DNA of 64,000 bases from Craterostigma plantagineum (GCA_027422505.1 JAPQWV010001061.1:62001-126000); one strand, 5' to 3'; shown: positions 11,731-22,928, counted from the stretch's first letter. Numbers and translations are program-made. Notes: generated by a model from the sequence alone, not told the origin.

Positions 11731-12083
11731 TGATTTAACTTCATCATATCACCTATTTCCATGAATTTCAATCTTATACATCACAACGAAATGAATTTAG
11801 GAACGAAATTAATCGAAAATAATAATGTGGTATTGATTAGCTATTTTGTGGTTCTCGTAGCTATAAATGTGGTATAATCATTGTTTATATGTTATTGTTT
11901 ATCAGACATGTGGTATTATTTGCAGGCAATGTGGTAATATTAAGTTATTGTACTGTTAATATCTCTGACAATCTAGAACCTTCTAGAATGTTCTCAGTTA
12001 TGCGTTACCCAGAATGCGTGAAGCGTTACTCAGAATCTTCCAGAGAACTATTTTTTTATCTTTCTCGTGACACGTTATTGTTT

Positions 12084-12470
12084 GGGTCAATTCTAAATCT
12101 GGCCCCTTTAAGGCTTTGATTTCGAATTCAGGCCCTGTTTAAGAATTTTTAGGTTAAATGATCCATTTTGTGTGGTGTAAAAAAGTGGTATGAAAATATA
12201 TGAACTGGTATAGAATGATTGTTTTCTGATACAATGTTTCAACATACTTGTATTACATAGCAATAAAGTGGTACTGCAGAAAAATATCTGGTATCAGGTG
12301 ATCATAAACTGGTACCGTGTTGTTATTTTCTGGTAAATAATTTCAACATACTGGTATGTAAGAGCAATAATGTAGTACTGCATAAAATGGATCCTTAAAA
12401 ACTAAATATTTCCGAAGAGGGTCTGAACCCTAAATTATACTTATGGAGGGGCCTGAAATGAAAATTGCCC
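12084..12470. mobile_element. nested Mutator-like MITE, 387 bp
   Basis: Long inverted repeats: left GGGTCAATTCTAAATCTGG and the reverse complement of the right end GGGCAATTTTCATTTCAGG, with matching 'gatccattttg' inner ends. Flanked by TTATTGTTT (12075-12083) and TTATTGCTG (12471-12479), a 9-bp duplication with two mismatches. Internal sequence repeats 'ctggtat' and 'caacatactggtat' blocks. Confidence 0.65.
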
Positions 12471-12969
12471 TTATTGCTGAGGCAACGTTTCGTTAATGTT
12501 AAGAATATGGTATTATAGGAAATAATACCTTTTTGTTTTTCATTTTGTGTTATACATAATGCAACATTTGTTCCTAGGTACTTGTCTTCTGTTATTATTT
12601 ATAAGGAATTTGTTTAAGGAAGAGACGCAAGTGGTAGCAAGGTGACGTGATGTGTTACTGGAATTTTTATCTTCTCATGACACGTTATTGTTTTCTAATT
12701 ATTTATTGCTTTTTTTCCGAAGAATTAGTTGTTATTACTGATGCAACATTTATTCATTAATGTTAAGAATTGGTATTGTTTTTCATGGTTCTGTTATCAA
12801 ACGAGCAGAAATTGGTACCCAGGTAAATTGATTTGTTACAAAAATTGAAAACGTTGGATCTTACGTCGCGTCAACATTCGTTGTAATTTCGTGTCGATTA
12901 CTAAGACCCACATCTGAATTGGTGTGAATCCACAGTCTTCGAGCACAAACGTCGAGATTTCACTCGTGT

Positions 12970-13197
12970 TTGTACCAAAATTTTCGAATGAATTTTGAAG
13001 CATTATTCCAAATAAACATCGAAATTTTCAGGCGATTACGAGAACTCATGACAAAATTGAGCTCAATTGACCTCTTCCGCTCAATTACGTCGAAGATTTC
13101 GAAGATTTCATGGCGTTTGGGTGTTGTAATAAATCAACAGATGGCATTTGGCGTTGATGGTTCGCATGAGAGGGATGATGATGGCATATCTTTGTAA
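12970..13197 (+). other. open frame within the Mutator-like element, unrecognised
   Basis: A 75-codon frame just inside the right terminal repeat. It has no recognised domain. It could be chance or a remnant of captured sequence. Confidence 0.2.
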
Positions 13198-13413
13198 ATT
13201 TTCGCAACAGGTGAGGGTAGGTGGGTCTTTTTAGCACATTTGGGTCCTTAGCTCTAATACAAACTTGAGATGGGTGTTTTAAACTGAAATTTTAAGCAAT
13301 TGGGGCTGAATCCAAATGAAAGTTGCTTGTGTTGGGCTGAAACTAAATTAACTCAAAATATAATGAAACGCCAAGGCTGTTAAAAGTAAAAACCCTTGAA
13401 GCGAAACAAACCC

Positions 13414-15263
13414 ATGAAGCACAAAATAGCAAAACTAGTAAGAGGTGGACTCTACGAACACGCCCTCAAAGTCTACGCACACCACCACGCAATCGCAAAG
13501 ACACCAACAGACTACACCTTCCCTTACATCCTCAAAGCATGCTCCGAACTCAAGTACCAACTCCACGGCCAGATGCTCCACGCCCACCTGATGAAATCGG
13601 GGCACACTTCGAAGCACACATTACAGACCTCACGAGCATGTACATGAAGCTGGGCTCAGTCGACAGTGCGTCGAAGCTGTTCGACGGAATGCCGTAGCCC
13701 AGGTAATTCCATCGTAAACGTTATGATTTCAGGGTTTGCGAAGAATGAGCTTTTCCAAGACAGTTTTCGGGTGTTTTAAAGCGTACGTGGTTCGTCGTGG
13801 GAGGGTTGATTCCGACGGAGTTGCGAGTGTGTTGCCGGCTTGTGGAGACATGGATGAATGTGGGCAGGTGCACTGCTTCGCGGTAAAGACTGGCGTGGAG
13901 TTCAATGATTACGTTCTTACATCGCTTACAACTGTGTATTTGAGTCTCGGAATGTGCCTGGTGGCGAGAGGTTGTTTGGTCTGGTTGGAAAGAAGAGTTT
14001 AGTGTGCTGTAATGCTTATTTATCTGGGCTTGCGCAGAATGGGGTTGCCGAGGAGGTGTTTTACGCTTTCAAGGAGATGATGAGAGGGGCGTTGCGTAAG
14101 GAAACGAATAAAGTGACACTTATCGCATTAATTTCCGCTTGTGTAAATGGTAGATGTCTGAGTTTTGGTAGGCAGCTTCATGGTTCTATTGTTAAGGTTA
14201 TGCTTGTGTGTGATGGTAATGTCGATACTTCTCTTGTGGATATGTATTCGAAATGTGGTTCTTGGGAATGCGCTTATCAGCTGTTCAAAGAGATGGCAAG
14301 TAGGAGGAGTTTGGTGACGTGGAATTCAATGATAGCGGAATGATGATGAACGATCAGTGCGAACGTGCCATCGAACTTTTTGTCGAGTTAGAAGGTGAGA
14401 TAGGGATCGAAGCAGACTCAGTCACATGGAACTGTATGATCGGCGGCTTCTCAAAACTTGGAAAAGCAAACGAAGCTTTCATCTTCTTTGGAAAGATGAT
14501 TTCTGCTGGCGTAACACCAAGTGCAAACTGTATTACTAGCTTGTTGGCAGCTTGTTCATCTAAATCTGCCTTGAAAGCTGGAAAGCAGATGCATGCATAC
14601 GTTTTGAGAATGAAGCTGCTTAAAGACCCATTCTTGGCTACTGCAATCATCGACATGTATATGAAGTGTGGGCTGCCTTTGTGGGCAAACAACGTCTTTA
14701 ATCAGTTAGATAAACTGCCTCTTGATCCTGCGTTTTGGAATGCTATGATTTCTGGGTATGGGAAAAACAGCATGAGCAATGCTGCTTTTGACCTATTCGA
14801 TCGAATGATGGATCAAAAAGTCAGGCCAAACTCAGTTACTTTCAGCTGTCTTTTGGCTGTTTGCAGCCAAAGTGGTGAAGTTGAGAAGGGATTCGAAATC
14901 TTCAGGTTGATGACTGTGAATTATGGCTTGAAACCGACTTCGAAGCATACGAATGTTCTGATCGATCTCCTTTCTCGGTCGGGAAGGTTAGATGAAGCCA
15001 TTGAACTCCTTCAAGCAACAAATGAAAAGTCTGCTTCTGTTTTTTCTTCTCTTCTTGGTGCATCTAAGCATTACTTGGATTCGAAGCTCGGAGAAGAAAT
15101 GTATCTGAGACTTTCAGATGTAGAGCCCGAAAATCCGATTCCTTTCATAATTTTATCCAATATATACGCCGGGCAAGAGAAGTGGAAAGACGTACACGAG
15201 ATCAGAAGCTTAATGGACAAGAAGGGACTGAAAAAGTCAACGGGCCTCTCTTTGATTGCGTAA
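13414..15263 (+). pseudogene. PPR protein (PLS/E class), At2g02750-like, frameshifted
   Basis: Frames together encode a plant pentatricopeptide-repeat protein, a family that binds organelle RNA and is usually targeted to mitochondria or plastids. The start at 13414 gives MKHKIAKLVRGGLYEHALKV, aligning with the start of Arabidopsis At2g02750 as I recall it. The last 314 codons (14319-15263) are open and hold several 35-residue repeats, for example 'DMYMKCGLPLWANNVFNQL', 'AFWNAMISGYGKNSMSNAAF' and 'VTFSCLLAVCSQSGEVEKGF', then an E-type tail ending GLSLIA. No DYW domain. The 5' half is broken by about five frameshifts or stops (near 13610, 13695, 13770, 13980 and 14335). Either it is a recent pseudogene or the assembly has indel errors. 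A 4-kb Mutator-like element abuts its promoter. Confidence 0.85.
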
Positions 15264-15529
15264 AGTAGAATGGAAGTACAAGATTAATCGAGGCAGAAGG
15301 CATCGATCGGTATTGTTTGGCACTTCCATTGACATAAAATTGAGAAAGAAGTATGTAAATTTTTTATATGCAAGTTACATAGTGAACTTTAATCTATGAA
15401 TTAACATATAATATGGACCTAGTGTCTAACTATTACAATGTCTTGTTAGCATGAAATTCGAAGCACTCTTCGAACACATTTGGTGAGATGTGTAAGAGAA
15501 GTGGGGGAAGCAGTCAAAGAGAAGCCTTC
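15264..15529. other. 3' flank of the PPR gene
   Basis: AT-rich sequence following the stop codon, presumably 3' UTR and downstream DNA. It is interrupted at 15530 by the chromovirus. The 5-bp CCTTC at 15525-15529 is the target-site duplication. The pre-insertion sequence resumes at 23970. Confidence 0.6.
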
Positions 15530-15837
15530 TGATAAGAACAGAAATCAACGGAAAACCGTTGCCCAAAGCCTTTAGGCTAAACCTTCTTTATTATGAGATA
15601 AGATAGATATTACAGAAGGGTTGATGCCTATATATAGACTCTACTACGATACTATTTAAGGACGTAATTCTAGAGAATCAATAATAATAAATGCTAGAAG
15701 ATCCTAATAATTAATTAGGAGATCTCTGTTTATTTATAGAAATATAATCTTAATAATTAATGGTAAGATATCCTCCTTTCTGCTCACGAAAAGTGGGCTA
15801 AAGCCCGTCCCCGCCTTCGGTAAATAGAGCTGTCATT

Positions 15838-15992
15838 TTTGCCCGCGGCCCGCGGGCCCGCCCGCCCCGCCCCGCCAAAGGGGCGGGACGGGCCTTGATT
15901 TTTAGGCCCGCCCTAGGCGGGTAAGCCCGCGCGGGCCGCGGGCCTTGGCGGGGCGGGGCGGGTTAGCCCGCGGGGCGCCCGCCTGTAATTAA
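15838..15992. repeat. subterminal GCCCGCC repeats of hAT 1, left
   Basis: About 150 bp of extremely GC-rich 'gcccgcc', 'ggcgggc' and 'gcgggccgcggg' motifs in both orientations, able to form hairpins. In hAT elements subterminal motif clusters are transposase binding sites; that this set does so is inference. Confidence 0.8.
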
Positions 15993-16485
15993 AAAAAATA
16001 CTATCTATACCATACACATATGGGTTGGGCTGTAGAGGTTAAAATTAAATATTGATAACATCTGGGCTATGCCATATGGCTTTTGATTGTGTACTGAAAT
16101 ATCTGAAGCCCACAAATGAAATGCCATCTTCATCGATCGAGGGTTTCAAGTTCAACCTCTCATTAACTTCATTTTTTTTCCAACATTTCAACCTCTACAC
16201 ACCTCATCAGCGAGCACCCCACGTTCTTGCCTCTTGGCGAATCACCCACGGCATCAACGGCGTCGCGCGTCACCAATTGCACTCAGGCCTCAGCCGCAGG
16301 TTCGACATTTCTGCCGTGGCTTCTATGTTCATAATTATGAATAATAATTCTTAGTTTTTCTTGAGCAGGAAAAATCGCCACAAGCAAGTTGGAGCAGTTC
16401 ATTGCTCGAGGGTATCTTTCTCGATAGGTACACTCTTAGAGCTGCTAATTAGGTTCGATTTGGGAAATTAGGGCTTTCAATTTGA

Positions 16486-18684
16486 ATGGCTGCGACTGTG
16501 AATGATTCTTCTCCGAGTGTTAATAAAACCGATGACTCGACTATAAATGTTGAAAATTCTGGATCGGATGTTTGGATCTATTTTGACAAAGTTAGTGCGG
16601 GTTCTGATGGTGTCTATAAAGCTAAATGCAAAGCATGCCAAAAAGAGTTGAAGGGTGGGGGTAAAAAATATGGAACATCTAGCTTGAGGCGTCATTCTCA
16701 AACATGCAAATCAATTAAGTTTCATGATATTGGCCAAATGCTTGTTGATAGCGAGGGAAAGATAAGATCTAGAAAGATTAGCCCCAAGATTTCACGTGAG
16801 ATGTTAGCATCTGCCGTTATTAAGCATGACTTGCCGTTTTCGTTTGTCGAGTATGATGGTATTAAGGCTTGGATGAGATACATAAATCCCGATGTTCCTT
16901 GTGTTAGTAGAAACACTCTTGCGTCTGATATTACGAAAATTTATTCGAGGGAGAAGGGAAAGCTTAAGCAACTCTTGTCTACGCTTGATAATAGAATTTG
17001 TTTAACTTCTGATGTGTGGACTGCTTGCACTAGTGAGGGGTATATTTGTTTGACTGCTCATTTTGTTGATGAGAATTGGAAACTGAATAGCAAAATACTT
17101 TGCTTTGCTTCTATGCCTCCTCCACATTCCGGTGTCGAATTAGCGTCAAAAATATTTGAATTTCTGAAGGAGTGGGGCATCGAGAAAAAAAATCTTTTCT
17201 TTGACGCTAGATAATGCTACTAGCAATGATTGCATGGCCGACATTTTGAAAGACCAACTTACTTTGCATGAGAGCTTGTTGTGCGATGGTGAATTTTTCC
17301 ATATTCGTTGTTGTGCCCACATTTTGAATCTCATTGTCCAAGAAGGGGTGAAAGTTATTAATGAGGCTTTAAGGAAGATAAGAGATTCTGTTAAGTATGT
17401 GAAAGGTTCTGAAGGTAGGAAGAAAAAATTTGAGGATTGTGTGAATGCCGTTGGTGGGATTGATACGGCTGTTGGCTTGAGGCTTGATGTAAGTACTCGG
17501 TGGAACTCAACTTATTTAATGTTGGATAGTGCAATTAAATACAAAAGGGCATTTGCTTCTCTTCAGTTGCATGATAAAAACTATAAATTTTGCCCTTCAA
17601 CTGAAGAGTGGACTAGGGCGGAGAAAATTTATGAGTTCCTTGAGCCGTTTTATGAAACTACCAAAATGATCTCGGGTACCTCTTATCCTACATCTAACTT
17701 GTACTTTATGCAAGTATGGAAAATCCAAAGCATGTTGATGGAAAATCTCTATAGTGAAGATGAGCTCTTAAGGAACATGTGTTCAAACATGTGGGAGAAG
17801 TTTGATAAATATTGGGGTCAATATAGGGAGGTGCTTGCATTTGGGGCTATTCTTGACCCGAGGATAAAACTCCAAATGTTGGAGTATTTTATAAGAAAGT
17901 TGAACACAATCCGGTCAAATGCCAAAGTGCTATGACGCTTGTGAAGACGAAATTGTATAAGCTTTTTGACTATTATGCAAGTGTTACGACTTCAAATTCT
18001 TCACAAGAGCAATCTTCTTCGCACTCTTCAATGCAATCTTCCTTGCAAACTGGATCGGGAATGAAAGCCAAAGGAAAAAGATATCTTGATGTAAGTATTT
18101 ATTCTAGTTTTTTACCTATATTAATATTTATTGCGATTAATTATGTTTCTATTTTGTTTGATGTAGGAAATTGTGGAATATGAGAGTCAAACTATCACAA
18201 GTGCCGGAAAATCTCAATTAGATCTCTACTTGGAAGAAACAAAGCTCGAGTTTAAAGCATTATGAGAATTTGGATGTCTTGGACTATTGGAAAAAACTGT
18301 AAGAATCGATTCCCGACACTTGCAATGATGGCACGTGATGTCTTGGCCATTCCCATTACTACCGTTGCATCGGAGTCGGCATTTTCCATCGGTGCCCGTG
18401 TGCTTACCAAAATAGAAGTTGTATGCTTCCAGAAAAAGTTCAAGCGCTTATTTGCACTCGTAATTGGTTGTTGGTATGTTATAATTTATAAATATTACTT
18501 GTTCATTTCCACTTTCTCCATTTATGTAACCATTATTTGTGTTGCGTATTTATCCAATGTAGATAATGAAGAAAGTGCGTACATGAAAGCAACTTCATCA
18601 AGTGGAGGATCACATGCTCCTAATATAGTTGAAGATGATGATGAAGATAACGGAGCACAAAATGAAGATTTTGATGGTGATTAA
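16486..18684 (+). pseudogene. hAT transposase with BED zinc finger and C-terminal dimerisation domain
   Basis: Start MAATVNDSSP. Residues about 25-70 form a BED finger (KCKACQ, then RRHSQTC). The catalytic core follows with 'RICLTSDVWTACTSEGY', then LTLDNATSN after a frame change in an A8 run near 17190, 'FFHIRCCAHILNLIVQEG' and 'STRWNSTYLML'. After a break near 17935, a GT-AG intron (18091-18166) restores 'RYLD|EIVEYES'. The hAT dimerisation block (LDVLDYWKK, FPTLAMMARDVLAIPITTVA) is followed by a second likely intron (18474-18562) and an acidic C-terminus. Length is about that of plant Ac/DAYSLEEPER-like proteins. Three to four frameshifts, several at homopolymers, could be real decay or sequencing error. 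Confidence 0.88.
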
Positions 18685-18875
18685 CTTTGATTTGTGATGA
18701 AGCTTGCGTGATTTTGTTTGGATTTCTATTGTCATTTTGATTTGATTACTGTTGTTCATGGAATTGCATGTGTAACGTCAGTTTATGTTGCTGTTTAGTG
18801 TCTGGACAGGATTTTTTTTGCATGTGTAACGTCAGTTTTAAGTTGTTTAGTATCTGAATAGTTTTTTTTTAATAA

Positions 18876-19030
18876 GGAGGCGGGCTTAGCCCGCCCAGGC
18901 CCGCAGCCCGCCAGGGGGCGTGGCGGGCCTCCATTTTCCAGGCCCGCCAGGTGGGCGGGTATACCCGCGCCCGCCCCGCCCAATGGCGGGCTTTGGCGGG
19001 CTGCGGGCCGGCCCGCCCCGCCGGCTCGTT
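18876..19030. repeat. subterminal GCCCGCC repeats of hAT 1, right
   Basis: Mirror of the left cluster: repeated 'ggcgggc', 'gcccgcc' and 'ggcccgcag' motifs for about 150 bp. Open frames seen here on both strands are compositional. Confidence 0.8.
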
Positions 19031-19580
19031 TTGACAGCTCTATCGGTAAACCCGTATGGGCCTCGGCCCTTGCTCTTGCTCTCTATCAACTCCATCCTCC
19101 TTCCAAACAACCTTGTCCTCAAGGTTGAAATCTGGAAATTGGCTCTGAAAACCGGTTTTACTCATCCAAGTAGCATCATCACTCGGCTTGTCCCATCCAC
19201 TTGACCAACAGTTGCTCTTCCTCCACGCCATTTTCTCGTCCCTTTCGCCATGCTAGCACCTCCTCAGGTTCCCACAGTGGCTCGACTGGCAACTCCAAAC
19301 TTTCTGGTAATTTTGACTCCATGGGATGGTCTCCCACCACCCTCCGCAGCTGCGACACATGAAAAACGGGATGTATGCGACTAGTGGGTGGCAAGGACAA
19401 CTTGTATGCCACTGATCCTATGCGCGCCCTCAACAAAAACGGCCCATAGAACTTCGGTGACAACTTGTGATAAGGTTGGCGAAATGCAGTAGACTGTCTA
19501 TGAGGTCTCACCTTCAAGAATACCTTATCGCCTACCTGGAACTCCACCTCTCGACGGTGTTTATTAGCCTGCTTGACCAT
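19005..19580 (-). pseudogene. chromovirus integrase C-terminus and chromodomain
   Basis: Minus-strand frames give the end of integrase ('FQVGDKVFLKVRPHRQ', 'HPVFHVSQLRR') and then a chromodomain-like block 'EEEQLLVKWMGQ', 'ATWMS' and 'FPDFNLEDKVVWKEDG'. A chromodomain at this position is known to steer integration toward marked chromatin. A frameshift near 19180 splits it. The reading frame continues through the polypurine tract into the LTR, where the stop lies, so PPT and coding sequence overlap. The hAT insertion supplies an earlier stop (TAG, 19040-19042). Confidence 0.8.
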
Positions 19581-20545
19581 GCTTTGTTGTGCCTCTCCAA
19601 GTTATCCTTCAGGCGCACCATTATGGCATCCCGACTCCCTAGGGCATCAGCAACGGCAGCCACCTTGCTTTCGCCGGGCAAAAATCTGCGGATGGTGGGC
19701 GGTGGCCTCCCGTACACAATCTCGAATGGGGTAACTCGAGCAGCCGTTTGGAACGCAGTATTATACCAGTATTCGGCCCATGGCAGCCATCTTAACCACT
19801 GCTTCGGTTGTTCACAAGTAAAACAACGCAGGTAAGTCTCCACCACACGATTTAACACCTCTGTTTGGCCGTCCGTTTCCGTGTGATAAGCCGTACTAAA
19901 CTTCAACTGTGTCCCTGATAATGAGAACAACTCTTTCCAGAACGTACTAACAAAAAGAGAGTCACGATCGCTGACAATCGAGCGCGGGATCCCATGCAAA
20001 CGCACTACTTCCTTAGCAAACACTTCTGCCACAGAACGCGCTGTAATGGGCTGTTTGAGCGCTAAAAAATGGCCATACTTAGACAAGCGATCCACAACAA
20101 CCAAAACGGACGTATAATCCTTTGATTTGGGTAAGCATGTGATAAAATCCATCGAAATATCCTCCCAAATCAATTCTGGAATGGGTAGTGGTTGTAGTAA
20201 TCCAGCTGGCGACATCGCTTCATATTTGGCCTTTTGGCAAACCAAGCATTGGGCGACATACTCTTGTATTCGGCGAAACATCCCTTTCCAGTACACGTTT
20301 AGCGCCAGCCTTCTATAGGTTCGATAGGCCCCTGCATGTCCCCCTTCTGGCGTATCGTGAAACTCATCTAACAGTCGAGGAATCCACTTGGAGTTGGATG
20401 ATAGCACCAAACGACCCTTAAAGAGTAATCGATCCCCCAATAGCTCGCCTGGCTTACCAGTGGGTGCAACCTCCAATGCTCGCATATTGGAGCGCACAAA
20501 GTCGTCCTTACGCTGCTCTTCCGCCACATCAGCTAATCCAGCCAC
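19532..20545 (-). pseudogene. chromovirus integrase
   Basis: An open frame of 337 codons, the best preserved part of the element. An HHCC zinc finger is present (H and H in FHDTPEGGHAG, then QCLVCQKAK). The DDE core follows: Asp in ISMDFITCLP, Asp in SIVSDRDSLF, and Glu in 'DGQTEVLNRVVETYLR', with the usual spacing. Integrase joins retroelement cDNA to host DNA. It is normally released from a gag-pol polyprotein; upstream frameshifts prevent that here. The start given is only the first codon of the open stretch. Confidence 0.9.
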
Positions 20546-21218
20546 TCAGGGCAACTGACGACCGCCAACGAGGTCTCCTCCCCCCTTCGTGAAAGGGCAT
20601 CCGCCGCGGCATTTGAAATACCTGTCTTATACTCGATAACGAAATCGTACCCGAGTAATTTCGCTACCCAAACCTGCTGCGATGGCGTTGCTATACGTTG
20701 AGTGAGGAGGTGTTGAGGTTCGATGATCCGTGCGCACCACAAACCGCCGTCCAATCAAATATGGCCGCCAATGTTGAACGGCCAATGCCAATCCCATCAT
20801 TTCTCGCTCGTAGGCTGATTTGGAGGGGTGCGATCCGCTAAGGATTTGCTGAAATATGCTATGGGTCGTTCTTCTGCATGAGCACAGCCCCTATGCCGTG
20901 CCTGAAGCATCACACTCCACCACGAACTCGCGATCAAATTGAGGCATAGCTAAACACGGGTGCCTCTGTCAATGCCTTCTTAAGGCGCTGGAATGCTTCC
21001 TCGGCATCTGGTGGCCATACGAAGCGAACAGAAGCATCTTTCTTCAAAAGGGCTGTGAGAGGGCGGGAGATGAGACCATATTCTCTGACAAACCTCCTAT
21101 AGTATCCTGTTAATCCCAAGAATCCCCGAACCTCACGGACCGAAACGAGGCCTCGGCCAATCCACCACCGCGCTAACTTTAGCTGGGTCCATTGCCACCC
21201 CGGCGTGAGATATAACAT
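20533..21218 (-). pseudogene. chromovirus RNase H region
   Basis: Minus-strand pieces include the RT-RNase H connection '[20 protein letters not shown]', a later FVVECDASGTA (first catalytic Asp), SAYEREMM (Glu) and the end 'SNAAADALSRR' (last Asp). RNase H degrades the RNA strand of the RNA/DNA hybrid. At least two frameshifts, near 20935 and 20760, disrupt it. Confidence 0.8.
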
Positions 21219-21758
21219 GCCCCAAGTACTCCACCTTGAGGCATCCGAAGGTACACTTCTTCCAATTAGCTTTGAACTGGTTCTCCGCTAAGATGCGCAG
21301 TACTAGGTTCAACTCTTCCCGATGGTTCGCCCAAGACCGGCTATAAACCAATATGTCGTCAAAGAAAACCAATACAAACTTCCGTAGGTAGGGGCGAAAC
21401 AAGTCATTCATTGTGGATTGGAATGTCGTCGGGCATTCGTCAAGCCAAAGGGCATTACAAGAAATTCGTAATGCCCGCTGTGTGTTCTGAATGCAGTCTT
21501 GTGGATGTCCGAACCGGCCACCCTGATTTGATGATAGCCCGAGCGCAAATCTATCTTGGAGAACACAACCGCTCCTGCTAATTCATCCAGCATCTCCTGT
21601 ATTATTGGGATTGGATACTTGTCTGGCACAATGGACTTGTTTAACTCACGATAGTCCACACAGAAACGCCAACTGCCATCTTCCTTCTTAAACCAATAGG
21701 ACCGGACTCGAAAATGGGCTCGAGCTCGGCCGAATGATGCCCGCTTGCAACATCTCAT
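21133..21758 (-). pseudogene. chromovirus reverse transcriptase
   Basis: Minus-strand frames contain '[20 protein letters not shown]', the motif A aspartate in [14 protein letters not shown], the motif B region VMPFGLTNA, and after a 1-base frameshift near 21410 the active-site pair in LVFFDDILVYS. All three catalytic aspartates are therefore encoded but in two frames. Confidence 0.88.
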
Positions 21759-21835
21759 CCACTAGCCTCTCAATCTCATCCTTCTGAAGTGACCATATCT
21801 GTAAGGCCGAACAGACACAGGTTTTGCCCCCGGGA

Positions 21836-22792
21836 TTAACTCGATGCGGTGGTCCGTCGCGCGGCGTGGGGCAACCCCTGTGGCTCCGCAAACACCTCAG
21901 CGTGCTGCTTGAGAACATCATCCAATGCCCCCGACACGGCATCAGATAGCTGCGTTGGTTCACTGTCAAAAACAGCGGCCCACAATTCGATCTCGGTGGT
22001 CTTGATCAGGGTGCGAAGGCTCACCAAGTTTCGGCACATTGTCGGATCTCCTCGTAACTCCACTTGATCTCCCCCCCACTCGAAACTCATGGTTAGAGTC
22101 TCCCAATTCGTGCGGACTTCCCCCAGCGTGGCAAGCCATGCAACTCCCAGGATTAGGTCAACCCCGCCTAAAGTGAATACATAGCAGTCCGCTCTAATAT
22201 CACACCCCGGCAACGAGATAGGTAGCTGCCTACACACCCCTTCCGACTCCTGTCTATGCCCGTATCCCAACTGTACCCCGAATCTGCCTGTCTTGTCCGG
22301 GTTCAGTCGTAGTAAAGAAACCAATGATGAAGAAATGAAATTATGGCTTGCGCCACTATCGATCAGTATCGTCACCGTGCATCCTCTCACGACGCCTCGA
22401 AGCCTCATAGTGCGGGGGCTGAAGATTCCGGCCATGGAGTAAACTGGAAGATCGCCACTTTCTTCGTCTGAACCCACATGTTCTTCATGCATTTCTTCTT
22501 GCCCTGTCACCTCACAATATTCGTACTGTTGGAGGTCCAACTCTTCGTCCTCCTCAGCCAACATCACTCTCAACTGTTTGAACGGGCAATCATGCCCCGG
22601 CGTAAAAGGCTTCTTACACTTAAAGCATAACCCCTTTGCTCTAAGGTCCTCCAGTACTCTTGGCGGAAGTCGGGTGAATCGAGAACGGGCCGTCGACTGT
22701 CCGGACGACCCCGAAGTAGTTACCGAGGATTGTCCGCTGGGCTTAGAGAAACTGACGGTCGAGCCTCGCGCATGTTTGCCCCGTGTCGTCAC
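21836..22792 (-). pseudogene. chromovirus gag C-terminus (zinc knuckle) and aspartic protease
   Basis: 318 open codons. A Ser/Thr-rich linker leads to a zinc-knuckle variant 'GLCFKCKKPFTPGHDC', then an acidic spacer, then retropepsin with catalytic TILIDSGASHNFIS and the second half 'DLILGVAWLATLG'. Protease would cleave the polyprotein. The end of the frame runs toward RT, then a frameshift near 21840 intervenes. Confidence 0.88.
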
Positions 22793-22928
22793 ATTACCTC
22801 CCCCGGGCGGCCTCGAAAAATCTCCTGATCGTATTCCCGACCCACTGAAGGTCTGACTCCCTCATCCTCCAGTCTGAAAGGATAGATTATCCTCAATATC
22901 CCTGGCTAGTTCCATTGCCGTCTCCAAA

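Larger units (their letters stand above)
9299..13354. mobile_element. Mutator-like element, 4 kb, non-autonomous
   Basis: Flanked by a perfect 9-bp duplication AAAATATAA at 9290-9298 and 13355-13363, the hallmark length for Mutator-like elements. The ends are long imperfect inverted repeats of roughly 130 bp: left blocks 'GAATCAGCCCC', 'CAGTTTTAAGAACCCA' and 'TTAGAGAAAAGGACC' recur in order on the opposite strand at the right end. Outermost bases are imperfect (GGGGCTTTTAAG against GAGTTAATTTAG). The inside is AT-rich and has no transposase. It contains two tandem repeat families and a nested smaller element. It lies about 60 bp upstream of the PPR start codon. Confidence 0.75.
15825..19042 (+). 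mobile_element. hAT DNA transposon 1, 3.2 kb, with BED-type transposase gene
   Basis: Perfect 11-bp terminal inverted repeats TAGAGCTGTCA/TGACAGCTCTA and a perfect 8-bp target duplication TCGGTAAA (15817-15824, 19043-19050). Both match the hAT superfamily. Dense GC-rich subterminal repeats lie at both ends. The transposase gene spans most of the inside. The intact ends and the insertion into an already degenerate retroelement LTR indicate a comparatively recent event. Confidence 0.93.
15530..19088 (-). mobile_element. 3' LTR of the chromovirus, split by a hAT element
   Basis: The LTR halves 15530-15824 and 19051-19088 match the other LTR at 23633-23964 almost base for base. The hAT element and one copy of its target duplication separate them. 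The polypurine tract just inside on the minus strand is 'ggaaggaggatggagt' (about 19089-19104). Confidence 0.9.

Noticed and set aside
18795..19204. Pro/Gly/Arg-rich frames on both strands
   Set aside because: Translation of the GC-rich subterminal repeats of hAT 1.
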